Positions 43,476 through 53,631 are shown, counted from the stretch's first letter. The stretch: 64,000 bases of DNA from an uncultured Clostridia bacterium (GCA_934233735.1 CAKQGQ010000012.1:1-64000), one strand, 5' to 3'. Numbers and translations are program-made. The notes: a model not told the origin generated them from the letters alone.

Positions 43476-44500
43476 TTTATATCTCCTTTTTTCAATAAAT
43501 ATTCATTATCCCTCAAAGCCGGATTGACGGCATAGCCAAGCGTAAGCTGCGGATATTTCTCCTCAAAATACCTGCGGTTTGCAGCGCCGTGTCCGAACAT
43601 ATTATTATAGCATTTTTCGTTTGACATGAAAAGCACACAGGAAGAAAAACCCTTGTTTTTTTGCAAAAACTCCACAAGCTGCTTTTCCATTCGCTCTCTG
43701 GCAATTCTGCCTTCGACAAGCTGACGGAACGCCGGGTGAAAAGCGGTTTCGTTTGACATAATATCGCTGGATTTCAGCCCCACGCGGATGATGTTGATAC
43801 CGGCATCGTCGAGAATTTCGTATATCGCCTTTGAACGAAGCACGGCCTCCTCCTCTGAAAGCGGGGTGTAGAGACCTGCGAGCATCCGGTCATGCAGCAC
43901 CGTGTCACGAAGCACAACCGTAGGATAGATGCGCGCAATGGCAGGTGCGATGCGGACCGTCTGGCGCGCCGAAAAAATGCATTTTTCCATCGTGTCACCG
44001 GGAAGCCCAATCATAAGCTGAATGCCGAGCGTAAAGCCATAGTCCTGAATCATCTTCGCACTTTCATAGACGACGGCTGCATTGTGACCGCGTCCGGAAA
44101 GGGTTAAGACCTCCTCGTCAAACGACTGCACGCCAAGCTCGATGACATCCGCCCCGTAAGCCTTCAGATTATCCAAAATTTCTTCATTGATATAGTCGGG
44201 ACGCGTAGAAAGGTGAATTTTATCGATCCTGCCCGCGTCCTTGTATTCCTTTGCAAGCGAAAGAAAGGCGCACTGCTCTTCAAGCGGAATTCCTGTAAAG
44301 GAACCGCCGAAAAAGGCAAGCTCAATCGTTTCGAGATGCATTTTTTCCAATGTGCTGAGGTGCTCTTCAATCGTGCGCCTTGCGCCGCTGACCGTAACAT
44401 CACCGTTCCTTGCGGTAATACGCTTCTGATTGCAGAAAACACAGTCATTCGGGCAGCCGCGATGCGAAATGAACACCGGAATAATCGCGTGCTTTTTCAT
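43472..44500 (-). CDS. Radical SAM protein, Elp3-like
   Basis: The protein of about 342 residues has the iron-sulfur motif CPNDCVFC (C16, C20, C23), the FFGGSFTGI strand and the STRPDYI and ELGVQSFDEEVL motifs of Elp3/oxygen-independent coproporphyrinogen oxidase-like radical SAM enzymes. The acetyltransferase domain of true Elp3 is absent. The ATG at 44500 follows AAGGA; the longer frame to 44542 has no ribosome binding site. Its substrate is unknown. It is first in the operon with the ACT and PFL genes. Confidence 0.85.
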   Translation of the reverse strand: MKKHAIIPVFISHRGCPNDCVFCNQKRITARNGDVTVSGARRTIEEHLSTLEKMHLETIELAFFGGSFTGIPLEEQCAFLSLAKEYKDAGRIDKIHLSTRPDYINEEILDNLKAYGADVIELGVQSFDEEVLTLSGRGHNAAVVYESAKMIQDYGFTLGIQLMIGLPGDTMEKCIFSARQTVRIAPAIARIYPTVVLRDTVLHDRMLAGLYTPLSEEEAVLRSKAIYEILDDAGINIIRVGLKSSDIMSNETAFHPAFRQLVEGRIARERMEKQLVEFLQKNKGFSSCVLFMSNEKCYNNMFGHGAANRRYFEEKYPQLTLGYAVNPALRDNEYLLKKGDIK

Positions 44501-44676
44501 AGTGGTGAATCCTTGCTTGTAAAAATTACATCTATTATACACGAAAACCCCAAAAGGGGCAAGCGCAGGAGAGAAAGTGCCTTTTTTACTTTTTCCGGTA
44601 TTTTCTGTGGCATTAAGGGAGCATTTATGTTAAAATAATGTAAAAAGGCAAAAGCAGAAAGGCGGAACCTGCATTT

Positions 44677-45354
44677 ATGAATGGAATCGGAAACGACTGG
44701 GACAGCATACTTGCCGCGGAATTTGAAAAGGAATACTACGGGAAGCTGCGGACTTTTTTGACAGAAGAATATGAGACGCAGCGCATCTATCCACCGCAGC
44801 CGGATGTTTTCAATGCGCTCCGCTATTCTTCCTATGCGGACACGAAGGTCGTAATTTTAGGGCAGGATCCTTATCATCAGGAAGGGCAGGCGCACGGACT
44901 TTGCTTTTCAGTAAATAAAGGCGTGAAAATTCCGCCGTCTTTGGGGAATATCTATAAAGAACTTCAGGCAGACCTCGGCATACAGCCGCCGCAGCACGGT
45001 TATCTGGCGTCGTGGGCGCAGCAGGGTGTTTTGCTCCTCAATGCGGTGCTGACGGTCAGAGACAGCCAGCCAAACTCACATAAGGGCAGGGGCTGGGAGA
45101 TTTTTACCGACGCGGTGATAAAAAAGCTGAACGAGCGGGAAAAACCGATGGTGTTTATCCTGTGGGGCGCGAATGCGAAAGCCAAGGAGGTGCTGCTTAC
45201 GAATAACCGGCATTTGATTTTAACGGGTTCACATCCAAGTCCGCTTGCGGCACATACGGGCTTTTTCGGCGGGCAGTATTTCAGCCGTGCAAATCGTTTT
45301 TTAGATCTGGAAAATCAGGAACCGATTAACTGGGCTTCTGTTTCAGAAATATAA
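44677..45354 (+). CDS. ung: Uracil-DNA glycosylase
   Basis: This 225-residue family 1 enzyme removes uracil from DNA. The water-activating loop is GQDPYHQ (D64, H67), and the DNA-intercalation loop is HPSPLAAHTGFFG. FSVNKGVKIPPSLGNIYKEL matches the uracil-binding region. AAAGGCGG precedes the ATG. It may be cotranscribed with lemA, 27 bases downstream. Confidence 0.97.
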   Translation: MNGIGNDWDSILAAEFEKEYYGKLRTFLTEEYETQRIYPPQPDVFNALRYSSYADTKVVILGQDPYHQEGQAHGLCFSVNKGVKIPPSLGNIYKELQADLGIQPPQHGYLASWAQQGVLLLNAVLTVRDSQPNSHKGRGWEIFTDAVIKKLNEREKPMVFILWGANAKAKEVLLTNNRHLILTGSHPSPLAAHTGFFGGQYFSRANRFLDLENQEPINWASVSEI

Positions 45355-45381
45355 ACAAATGTAATTTTTAAGGAGGAAAAC

Positions 45382-45933
45382 ATGGTAGGAATTATTATTG
45401 GCGTAATCGTTGCGATTCTGGTAATCTTTGTGATTTCATCTTACAACGGTTTTATTAAACTGAAGAACAAATGTGAAGAGGCTTTCTCCACGATGGATGT
45501 TTATCTGAAGAAGAGATATGACCTCATCCCGAACCTTGTTGAAACGGTAAAGGGCTATGCGTCGCACGAAAAGGACACTTTAGAAAAGGTAATCGCTGCA
45601 AGAAATATGGCGCAGGGCGCGAAAACGGTTGAAGATAAAATCGCGGGTGAAAACATGCTGCAAGGGACTTTGAAAACTCTCTTTGCGGTTGCGGAAAATT
45701 ATCCGGATTTAAAAGCAAATGGGAATTTCATGGATCTTCAGAATCAGCTGAAGACTATGGAAGGTGAGATTGCAAACTCGAGAAAATATTACAATGCGGT
45801 TGTTAAGCAGTTCAATACGAAGTGCGAAATGTTCCCGTCGAACATCATCGCGTCTATGTTCCATTTCGAAAGAAAACCTATGTTTGAAGTGGAAAGCGCA
45901 GAGGAGAGACAGAATGTTCAGGTTAAGTTCTGA
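45382..45933 (+). CDS. lemA: LemA family protein
   Basis: The 183-residue protein has one N-terminal membrane helix (residues 2-22) and a helical coiled body with KKRYDLIPNLVETVKGYA and SRKYYNAVVKQFNTKCEMFP, the LemA signature. Function is unclear; it usually accompanies a DUF2207 or TPM-domain membrane protein, as here, where the stop codon overlaps the next gene by 20 bases. AAGGAGG precedes the ATG. Confidence 0.95.
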   Translation: MVGIIIGVIVAILVIFVISSYNGFIKLKNKCEEAFSTMDVYLKKRYDLIPNLVETVKGYASHEKDTLEKVIAARNMAQGAKTVEDKIAGENMLQGTLKTLFAVAENYPDLKANGNFMDLQNQLKTMEGEIANSRKYYNAVVKQFNTKCEMFPSNIIASMFHFERKPMFEVESAEERQNVQVKF

Positions 45934-47833
45934 TTTTTGGAATAAATTTGCGAGGAAAACACCGGTATTGGTATTTTCTTTGGCTTTGGTGATAATGAGC
46001 ACCGCGTCCGCTTTCGCATACACGACGGAGGCATTTGATGTTGATGTTGTGGTTGCGGAAAACAACAGCTACGAGGTGAGCGAAAAGGTCAAAGTCAATT
46101 TTGATAAGCAGCAGCACGGAATTTATGTATACATACCGGAGGCAGGTATAGAAGGAATCGACCTTCCGGACTTCAAAATTCCGGACCAGCGTGACCCCGA
46201 AATCGATAACGAATGGGTGAAAGACTGGAACTATGAAGTTTACAGCGAAAACGGAAACAAAGTCTTCCAGATCGGAGATGCGGATGAAACCGTTACCGGA
46301 CGCCAGATTTTTGAATTCGGATATCGCATGACAATCATCGACGACCGTGATACGACGAAGGACTTCATGTACCTGGACCTGCTCCCGACAGGATGGGAAA
46401 CGGCAATCAAGAGCACCACGATTCATGTGACGATGCCAAAAGCCGTGGATACATCGAAGATTCAGGTTTATGCTGATACCTACGGCTCAAATGAGATGGT
46501 TTCGAATGTCAGCTGGGACTGCGACGAGACCGGTCAAAACATTACAATCACAGGCAAAAACCTTGCAAAAGGGCAGGGCATTACGATTTTTGCGGAACTT
46601 CCGGAAGGCTACTGGCAGGATCAGCTCAATTACGACAGCGTCCTTACCCTGATTCCGATTATCTGCATCGTGCTTGCGGCTGTGCTCCTTGCACTGTGGA
46701 TGATCTTCGGCAGAGATAAAGGGATCGTTCCGACGGTTGAATTTTATCCGCCGGCAGGACTTACCCCTGCGGAAGTCGGTCTGATTGCGGACGGAACGCT
46801 CGACAAGAGCGACCTGGTATCGCTGATTATCTATTTTGCAGATAAGGGGTATCTCACTATCGAGCAGACCGGCAAGAAAAAATTTGCTTTCCGCAAGGCA
46901 AACGATATTGACAGCTCCGAGAAAAAATTTGCAAAGATTTTGTATGACGGAATCTTCGAAAACCGCGATTATGTGGAGATGGATGACCTTGGTGAAGAAT
47001 TCGGCGAGGCCTACTTGGCGGCTTACACGGCTCTTTCGGCAATGTACCGAAAATCAAAGAATCGTCAGACGACGCTTTCTTCAACCGTTTGCCGTATCAT
47101 TGCGTTGGTGATTTCCGTGGCTATGCCGGCTGTTATCGGGACTTTTGCGGGACTCTACAACGGTGACTTTTATTCGCTGATCGTCGGAGGCGCACTCGGA
47201 ACCCCTGTGATACTCGTAACGCTTATCATGATTCTTTCGACAAAAGACAAAGAGTATGTGTACAGCAAAGCAAAGAAAATAAGACGCTTTATCATCTTCG
47301 GGGTAATCAACCTTGCGATGGTGCTCGTTTGTGCATTCATGATTTATCTTGATACAACAAGCATTGCCTGCGCTGTAATTTTTGCGGTATGCATGGCGGC
47401 GTGCGAACTTTCGGCATGCATGATGGGCAAGCGTACGGACTACAGCGTTGAGCTCATGGGCAAAATCCTCGGTCTCAGAAACTTCATCGAAACGGCCGAG
47501 GCTGACAGAATCAATGCGCTCGTCGAGCAGGACCCAAGCTATTACTACAACATTCTTCCGTATGCGTATGTGCTCGGCGTTACCGACAAATGGGCAAAGA
47601 ATTTTGAGAAGATCAATATTCAGCCGCCTTCATGGTACTATGGCAATACCGCAGACGGAATGTTCATGGATGCATGGTTCTACTCATCCATGATGCGAAA
47701 CTGCAGCACTGCAGTTGCCAAGAACATCCAAATCAGCACCGACTCGATTGACTCGGGCGGCGGCGGTTTCAGTTCCGGCGGAGGCGGTTTCAGCGGCGGC
47801 GGCTTCGGCGGCGGAGGCGGCGGAGCCTGGTAA
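45914..47833 (+). CDS. DUF2207 domain-containing membrane protein
   Basis: The protein has about 639 residues. A signal peptide (to about ASAFA) is followed by an extracytoplasmic DUF2207 domain, a membrane helix near IIPICIVLAAVLLALW, a cytoplasmic segment (FYPPAGLTPAEVGLIADG), further helices around 380-500 and a glycine/serine-rich tail ending GGGGGGAW, all typical of the family. The ATG at 45914 follows GAGGAGA within the end of lemA; the frame open from 45764 is lemA's shadow. LemA and DUF2207 proteins probably form a membrane complex of unknown role. Confidence 0.92.
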   Translation: MFRLSSDFWNKFARKTPVLVFSLALVIMSTASAFAYTTEAFDVDVVVAENNSYEVSEKVKVNFDKQQHGIYVYIPEAGIEGIDLPDFKIPDQRDPEIDNEWVKDWNYEVYSENGNKVFQIGDADETVTGRQIFEFGYRMTIIDDRDTTKDFMYLDLLPTGWETAIKSTTIHVTMPKAVDTSKIQVYADTYGSNEMVSNVSWDCDETGQNITITGKNLAKGQGITIFAELPEGYWQDQLNYDSVLTLIPIICIVLAAVLLALWMIFGRDKGIVPTVEFYPPAGLTPAEVGLIADGTLDKSDLVSLIIYFADKGYLTIEQTGKKKFAFRKANDIDSSEKKFAKILYDGIFENRDYVEMDDLGEEFGEAYLAAYTALSAMYRKSKNRQTTLSSTVCRIIALVISVAMPAVIGTFAGLYNGDFYSLIVGGALGTPVILVTLIMILSTKDKEYVYSKAKKIRRFIIFGVINLAMVLVCAFMIYLDTTSIACAVIFAVCMAACELSACMMGKRTDYSVELMGKILGLRNFIETAEADRINALVEQDPSYYYNILPYAYVLGVTDKWAKNFEKINIQPPSWYYGNTADGMFMDAWFYSSMMRNCSTAVAKNIQISTDSIDSGGGGFSSGGGGFSGGGFGGGGGGAW

Positions 47834-47942
47834 AGTCCGCGAGCATCCGGCTAAGACCGGCGGATGCCGGCAGGACATGCGAGCATCCGGCTGCGGCCGA
47901 CAAAACTCGAAATCGCTTGACGAAAAATGACAAAAATATTGC

Positions 47943-47990
47943 ACGGACGCGGAAAACTCGGATGAATCCGAGAACTCCGCGCCCGTTTTA
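47943..47990. terminator. Terminator between DUF2207 gene and MerR gene
   Basis: GGACGCGGA and CTCCGCGCCC pair with an inner CTCGGAT/ATCCGAG stem, followed by TTTT. Before it, the 14-base GCGAGCATCCGGCT occurs twice. Confidence 0.65.
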
Positions 47991-48000
47991 CATTTACACG

Positions 48001-48894
48001 CTATACCGAAGCAAACTTAATCGGCATAGCAACCTGCGTTATGTATGCATCTTTGTTGGCACCATGCGTAGGAGGACCCTCCATATAGATATTGCGGAAG
48101 AAGCCCTGCGGTGTCAGGTCATGGCTCTGCGCGTACTCCGAAAGCTGCTCATGGATTTCCGGGAAGTTTTCATACGGACCGCGGTAATAAATACAAATCG
48201 CTGCAACCGACGGGAACTGACGAATATCGTCTCCTGTGCAGGTTGGCGTTACGGGAACGATAAAGGTGCCGCTTTCTTTGGCAGATTCTCTGGCGCAGCC
48301 ACTATCGCCATTTGCTGCATTTTGACTGCCGTGTGCGGCCAGACAAGCAGACTGAATTGGAATCTGTGTACACATTTTATTGGCACTGTCAACCGGATAA
48401 TGCTTCAGCGCATCGATATAAGTCTGCCTAAGCTGAACCGTCTTTTCTGCGACATCCGCACTCTTAAAATCTCTGCAAAACGCCGTAAACCCGGGGAGCG
48501 TCGCCGAAACGACTTCAAATTTGCTTGTGCTCGCCTGACGAAGTCTGAGCTGGGCGATATAACGATCAAGCTGATCCCTCAGAAGCATCATATGTTCGAT
48601 TTGGTCGCCTAAATGTCCATTATCTTCGATGTAGCTACGAATTTCCGGGAGTGAAAGCCCGAGATTCTGCAAAGCGCGAATCAGGCGAATGTGAACAACA
48701 TTGTCTGCCGAGTAGTAGCGAAACCCCTTTCCCTCGTTGCGCACGGTCGGCGTAACCAAACCAAGATCCTCATAATTTATCAAAATTCTTCGCGTCAGTC
48801 CGAGCGCATCGGCAACCTCACCGATTTTAAAAAGTTTTGTATCATCTTCTGTATTCGGCAGAATCTTTTGTTTGATGTTCGAATTCTTTTTCAT
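48001..48894 (-). CDS. MerR family regulator with GyrI-like effector domain (paralogue 1)
   Basis: The 297-residue protein has an N-terminal MerR winged helix (about 20-90: FKIGEVADALGLTRRILINYEDLGL), a dimerisation helix and a C-terminal GyrI-like ligand pocket ending RNIYMEGPPTHGANKDAYIT. It is closely related to the regulator at 60.7 kb but carries an extra segment of about 25 residues with cysteines (near 170-200). Its promoter overlaps a TGTACATCAATGTATAC-type palindrome, so autoregulation is likely. The same palindrome family sits in MerR-type promoters of two surface genes and the transglutaminase gene. Confidence 0.88.
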   Translation of the reverse strand: MKKNSNIKQKILPNTEDDTKLFKIGEVADALGLTRRILINYEDLGLVTPTVRNEGKGFRYYSADNVVHIRLIRALQNLGLSLPEIRSYIEDNGHLGDQIEHMMLLRDQLDRYIAQLRLRQASTSKFEVVSATLPGFTAFCRDFKSADVAEKTVQLRQTYIDALKHYPVDSANKMCTQIPIQSACLAAHGSQNAANGDSGCARESAKESGTFIVPVTPTCTGDDIRQFPSVAAICIYYRGPYENFPEIHEQLSEYAQSHDLTPQGFFRNIYMEGPPTHGANKDAYITQVAMPIKFASV

Positions 48895-48919
48895 AACAGT
48901 CCCTTTCTACACACACATA

Positions 48920-48946
48920 AGTATACATTGATGTACACGATATAAT
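48920..48946. promoter_or_regulatory. MerR-type operator with orphan -10
   Basis: GTATACATTGATGTACAC is followed by TATAAT (48941-48946) on the plus strand, as at 61.5 kb. However, the -35 position reads CATAAG and no gene starts nearby. It looks like the remains of a divergent promoter and still serves as operator for the leftward MerR gene. Confidence 0.5.
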
Positions 48947-48947
48947 A

Positions 48948-48976
48948 ATCATACAAAACTCCGTTGAATTTGTCAA
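48948..48976 (-). promoter_or_regulatory. Promoter of MerR paralogue 1
   Basis: On the minus strand TTGACA (48971-48976) and TATGAT (48948-48953) are 17 bp apart. The palindrome lies just downstream, fit for repression. Confidence 0.65.
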
Positions 48977-49177
48977 GGGGGTGAGACCGAAACTCGAAAT
49001 GAATACATGCATGGCATGAACTTTCACTATCCCTTCCGAAAGCTCGCTTGCCTATGATTGAGGGCGCTGGAGGGCAGGCACTTGGCACTCAGGGAGCTGG
49101 GAGTTTGACGGCCTTCCATGGCCCGAATTGCGAAATGAGCTAGAAAATCCAAAGCCCTATGACCCGAATTGCGGAAT

Positions 49178-49539
49178 TTAGAACAATGCATGCGTTTTTG
49201 ACTTTATGTTCTAATTCGAATGGGCATTTTTTAGAACATTTTTGCTAAAATTAAGTTTGTGTTCTAAATTTTCGTGCTTGGTGGATAATTATGCGATTTT
49301 TCTTATGAAAATATATACATTAATATGTAAAAAATTCAAGATTTCACCATACGAAAAGGAACTTATTCCCATAAGTGGAATCGCATTACGAAAAAAGATA
49401 CAAAAAAAGAAATATATACATTAAATGACATAAACTGGAGCGGTGCGATTTAGAACACAAACTCTCTTTTTAAGTTTAACATCTAAAATCACCTGCGAAA
49501 ATTTAGAACATAAAGTGCATTTTTTTCAAAAACATCTAA
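49178..49539. repeat. Phased array of TTAGAACA inverted-repeat units
   Basis: Four units have the form TTAGAACA-N21-TGTTCTAA (49178-49214, 49231-49267) or TTAGAACA-N21-ACATCTAA (49450-49486, 49503-49539). Within each pair the units are exactly 53 bp apart. The 21-bp middles differ but are T-rich. Between the pairs lies AT-rich DNA with a direct repeat AAATATATACATTAA (49309-49323 and 49410-49424). No gene is seen in 49030-49670. The region may be a multi-site protein-binding array. Confidence 0.6.
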
Positions 49540-49670
49540 AAAGCTATTTTCAAGGGACTTTCTTTATGCGCGCTTATTCATTTTGTCGCTTTTTTTGTCG
49601 GCCATTGTCGGCAGAACAGCCATACAATCCCCAAAATTCGACTTATTTTTATAAACTTTTCATAAATTAC

Positions 49671-49701
49671 TTGACATGAACATGGATGTACGATGTATGC
49701 T
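49671..49701 (+). promoter_or_regulatory. MerR-type upstream promoter of the 49.9-kb surface gene
   Basis: TTGACA (49671-49676) and TATGCT (49696-49701) are 19 bp apart. The spacer contains GAACATGGATGTAC, an imperfect palindrome related to that of the MerR genes. Confidence 0.6.
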
Positions 49702-49745
49702 GTTTGCATAAGTATTGAGCATATTTATCAAAAGTTGACTTTTGG

Positions 49746-49805
49746 GCGCGCTATTTGCGCCTTCGTTCCGCAAATATTGAAGTGCCGAGACGCTTGTGAT
49801 AGACT
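49746..49805 (+). promoter_or_regulatory. Set B box and promoter
   Basis: The 26-bp box with GCGCGCTATTTGC and CCTTCGTTCCGC (49746-49771) is followed by TTGAAG (49777-49782), 17 bp and TAGACT (49800-49805). The arrangement recurs at 53.9 and 58.6 kb. A CAAAAGTTGACTTTTG palindrome precedes it. Confidence 0.7.
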
Positions 49806-49860
49806 TGCGAAAAGAAACACATGCAAATAACCAAAACAGCATTAAGGAGGTTATATTCAA

Positions 49861-52800
49861 ATGAAGAAAAAACTATTCACAATAGCGATTGCGCTATGCA
49901 TGGTCTTTACGATGATACCCGTGGGGGTATTTCAGATTGAGACCGCATGGGCAACTAGCGGAGATACGCCAGCCAGCGTAAAAGTTGGCGGTGTAGAGAT
50001 GGTGGGTACCGATGTGACTTACTATAAGTTTAGCAGTAGCGAGGTCGGTACGCCCGGGACAGCAACCGACTATAATGCAATGTATGATAAAAAGACCAAT
50101 ACATTGACATTAAATAACTTTAACTATACGGGAACTCAGAATGGCATTTATGCGGATTGCGATTTGAATATTGTTTTGCAGGGTCATAATTCAATAGAAG
50201 CGAAGGGCATCAATGACTCTGATTGGAAAAACAGTTATGGTGTTTGGACAGAAGGTGATCTGCGGATACGCGGTGAAAACCAGGACGAGGATAAGTTGTA
50301 TATAAAGGCATATAATGGAAATGCAATCTTTGCGTTTGAGGATCATAGCTCACCATACAACGAATCAATTACAATTGAAAATGCTAATATCATTGCTGAA
50401 TCCTATGCAGATGTAGGAATTGTTGCTTCAAATAATGTAAGAATTGAGAACTCGCATATTCAGAGTTATGGAAAAACATACGCAATTCAGGGCGGCTACT
50501 TTGATAATGGTGCGGGTGCGCATGGAAGCATTACCATCGCTAAAAGTGATGTGAGAGCGAAGACGATGGGAACAGAAAAGAGTGCTTACAATATTGTACC
50601 TACCATCAGCGGAGTATATGAATGGGCAACAACAGAAACAAACCGTACATACACAAAGTCTACTTCCAAAGAATTTGAAAATGCAGGCAACCCTAAATTT
50701 GTAGATATTGTATGTTGGCATTCCCATTGCGTCTGCGGAAAAACGCATAATAAAGTTGGCACGCACGAAAACGAAGAGGAATTGGCTTTCAGAAACTGGG
50801 AAGTCCCGAATGAATTGCCTAAGACTGCAGGGTATTATTGTCTCATGCGGGATGTATACATTTCAGTACCATGGGAGCCTGCAGATGACACAGTGTTGTG
50901 TCTAAACGGACATAGCATTAGTTGTACTCAAGGAACAAAGGAGACACCGATTTCTGCTATTAGTGTAAAATCCGGGGTTGATTTTACTTTGACCGATTGC
51001 TCAAAGAATATAGACGGAAACAATATAGGCAAGGTTACCCACTATGGTGATTCTATTGGTCGTGGTGTGGATAATTATGGAACATTTTACCTGTACGGAG
51101 GTAATATCGCCGATAATGATAATAGAAGCGATAGTTTCAGCGGTGGCGGTGTGCAGAATCACATTGGCGCAACATTCACAATGTATGGAGGAAGTATCAC
51201 CGGAAATAAGGATGTAAATGGTGCCGGTGTATATAATTCAGTAACAGAGAGTACAGATAAGAGAACCGTGTTTACGATGTACGGTGGAACCATTTCCGGA
51301 AACCAAGCTAGCTACAAGGGCGGCGGTGTGTATAATCAAGGTGATTTTATTATGAACGGCGGCACTATCAGCAATAATCAAGCCATTAAGGAGAACGAGG
51401 AAGCATCAACCAGCGGCGGCGGTGTGTACAATGCCTCTAAAGGCACATTCAATTTTAATGGCGGCGCGATTATCGGCAACGAAGCTGATAACAAGGGCGG
51501 CGGTGTGTACAATGCCTATAATGCTACATTCACCATGACAGCCGGAACCATCACTAAAAACAAGGTAGTAGCTGCAAGTTCTAGCAAAGGCGATGGTGGC
51601 GGTGGAGTTTACAATTTTGGTACTTTCACCATATCGAATACCGCTGAGATTTCCGGCAATAGGGTGACTGATAGAGATTGTTACGGTGGGGGCGTATTTA
51701 ATTACGGTACCTTCACCATGAACGGCGGTACTATTGGTGGATCAAATACAGACGATGCAAACAGCGCAGGATTTGGAGGTGGCCTCCACCATGGAGCCGG
51801 TCAAGCCCAGTTGAACGGAGGAATGATTCAAGGAAATACTGCAACAAGCAATGGCGGTGGTGTATTCTATAGCAAAAACATTACTTTGAGTGGTGTCACC
51901 ATCACAGGAAATACAGCAAATGGAACCGGTGGTGGAGCTTGGATGGGAGTTTTTGATGACATTGTTATGACAGTCGGCGGTGCCACTACAATTACAGGAA
52001 ATACGGATAAATATGGAAATGCTAATAATGTGCACCTGAGAGTGGGCAAGTCACTGACAGCAGATAGTTCTCTTTCCGATTCCGCCCGCATTGGTATTGC
52101 AACATTAACAGATAATGAGGCAACTTTGGTGCAAGGCTCGACGAACACGAATGTTTTTACAAGTGACATGAGCGGTTATAAGCTGATTAATGATGGAAAA
52201 GGTGGTCTGAAGCTGGCGGTGGACTATAACCCTGCGCCTGCAACAGCACCGACGATTTCGTCACAACCGAGTGACCTTACAATTACATACGGCAAAACCG
52301 GAAACTTTACAGTTAAGGCGACGGCCGCAACCGATACGGCATATAAGCCTTTACAATATCAGTGGTACAAGAATACAACAAACAGCAATACAGGCGGAAC
52401 TAAAATTGAAGGAGCAACATCAGCGACTTACAGCGTTCCAACCGATACACCAGTTGGCAACTACTATTATTACTGCGTAGTAACGGCAACCCGTACGGAC
52501 AATCAAGAATCGGCAACAGCAACAAGCGAAATTGCTAAGCTTACGGTTTCCAAAGCACCTGTTACAGTCACAGTGAACAACCAAAACGCATACATCAATG
52601 GAACGCTTCCGGCTAACAGCTATAAGGCAGAGGGCCTGGTAAATGGCGATAAATTTGATGAGACAAATATAAAATATGAGTACAAAAATGCGGAAGGCGA
52701 AACGGTGACACCGAATTTGGAACAAGCAGGAACTTACACAATTAAGATTTCGGGGCTTACACTTGCGAATGCAGATAATTATGATGTCACTGATAAGCCG

Positions 52801-53631
52801 GGCACTTTGACTATCATTCAAAAATCATCCGGCGGCAGCAGCGGCGGTTTCTCTGCGAGAAGCGAAGTTATAACAACCGGAAGCACGGACAGCAAGGTAA
52901 CAAGCTCGCCGACAGAAGTCAAGAATGAGACGAAGACGGACGCAAACGGAAACAGCGTGACAACTGCAACGGTTACGGTTTCCACAGCTAATCAGAGAGA
53001 AATTTTGAGCCAGGCGAAGGCAAACAAATCCGGCGAAATTATCATCAAAATTTCGCAGAACGAAGTCAAGAACGGAGCAAAACTTGAGCTGAACCTCGAG
53101 AAATCTTTCATCGAGTCCATCATCAATGACACTGATGCGAAGCTGACGATTCAGACACCGGACGGTGAAAAGACTTTCACGCAGGACGAACTGAAGAAAC
53201 TTGCTGCAGAAGCGACAGGTAATACGGTAACAATTGACCCGACGAGTGCAGGCACAACCGAACCGACTGACCCGACCGAACCAACCGATCCGGCAGCAGA
53301 CAAGAACGCAAAAATCGTCAAGGGCGTTGGAAACACGACCATCGTTTTGAAGTCCAAACTGATGAAGAACGGAAAGGTGATTCTGACTTGGACGAAGTCG
53401 AAGGGTTATAAGGTTGACCGTTTTGAAATCTATCGTTCCGTAAAAAAGAGCAGCGGCTATGGCAAGGCAGCCTTCTTCACGACGAAGGACGGAAGCTGGT
53501 CGAAGTACCTGAACACGAAGAACCTGAAAGCAGGAAAGACCTACTATTATAAGGTTCGTGGCGTTCGCACCATTGACGGACAGAAATACTACACGCAGTG
53601 GTCAAACAAAGCTTGGAGAACCATCAAATAA
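49861..53631 (+). CDS. Secreted beta-helix surface protein, set B (1256 residues)
   Basis: The signal peptide (residues 1-31) ends ETAWA. After an N-terminal strand-rich domain, about residues 397-723 contain many GGGVYN and MNGGTISGN repeats, typical of right-handed beta-helix adhesins. An Ig-like domain (PLQYQWYKN region), an MBG-like domain, the EVKNETKTDANG/QTPDGEKTF domain shared with the 17.0-kb protein, a Pro/Thr/Asp linker and the set B form of the basic Fn3-like module follow. AAGGAGG precedes the ATG. The signal-peptide G tract is interrupted here (CCCGTGGGGGTA), so this copy cannot easily slip, unlike its sister at 54.0 kb. Confidence 0.88.
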   Translation: MKKKLFTIAIALCMVFTMIPVGVFQIETAWATSGDTPASVKVGGVEMVGTDVTYYKFSSSEVGTPGTATDYNAMYDKKTNTLTLNNFNYTGTQNGIYADCDLNIVLQGHNSIEAKGINDSDWKNSYGVWTEGDLRIRGENQDEDKLYIKAYNGNAIFAFEDHSSPYNESITIENANIIAESYADVGIVASNNVRIENSHIQSYGKTYAIQGGYFDNGAGAHGSITIAKSDVRAKTMGTEKSAYNIVPTISGVYEWATTETNRTYTKSTSKEFENAGNPKFVDIVCWHSHCVCGKTHNKVGTHENEEELAFRNWEVPNELPKTAGYYCLMRDVYISVPWEPADDTVLCLNGHSISCTQGTKETPISAISVKSGVDFTLTDCSKNIDGNNIGKVTHYGDSIGRGVDNYGTFYLYGGNIADNDNRSDSFSGGGVQNHIGATFTMYGGSITGNKDVNGAGVYNSVTESTDKRTVFTMYGGTISGNQASYKGGGVYNQGDFIMNGGTISNNQAIKENEEASTSGGGVYNASKGTFNFNGGAIIGNEADNKGGGVYNAYNATFTMTAGTITKNKVVAASSSKGDGGGGVYNFGTFTISNTAEISGNRVTDRDCYGGGVFNYGTFTMNGGTIGGSNTDDANSAGFGGGLHHGAGQAQLNGGMIQGNTATSNGGGVFYSKNITLSGVTITGNTANGTGGGAWMGVFDDIVMTVGGATTITGNTDKYGNANNVHLRVGKSLTADSSLSDSARIGIATLTDNEATLVQGSTNTNVFTSDMSGYKLINDGKGGLKLAVDYNPAPATAPTISSQPSDLTITYGKTGNFTVKATAATDTAYKPLQYQWYKNTTNSNTGGTKIEGATSATYSVPTDTPVGNYYYYCVVTATRTDNQESATATSEIAKLTVSKAPVTVTVNNQNAYINGTLPANSYKAEGLVNGDKFDETNIKYEYKNAEGETVTPNLEQAGTYTIKISGLTLANADNYDVTDKPGTLTIIQKSSGGSSGGFSARSEVITTGSTDSKVTSSPTEVKNETKTDANGNSVTTATVTVSTANQREILSQAKANKSGEIIIKISQNEVKNGAKLELNLEKSFIESIINDTDAKLTIQTPDGEKTFTQDELKKLAAEATGNTVTIDPTSAGTTEPTDPTEPTDPAADKNAKIVKGVGNTTIVLKSKLMKNGKVILTWTKSKGYKVDRFEIYRSVKKSSGYGKAAFFTTKDGSWSKYLNTKNLKAGKTYYYKVRGVRTIDGQKYYTQWSNKAWRTIK

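Noticed and set aside
49178..49539. CRISPR array
   Set aside because: Only 8-bp half sites are conserved, the 53-bp period is kept only within two pairs of units, and no cas genes are present.
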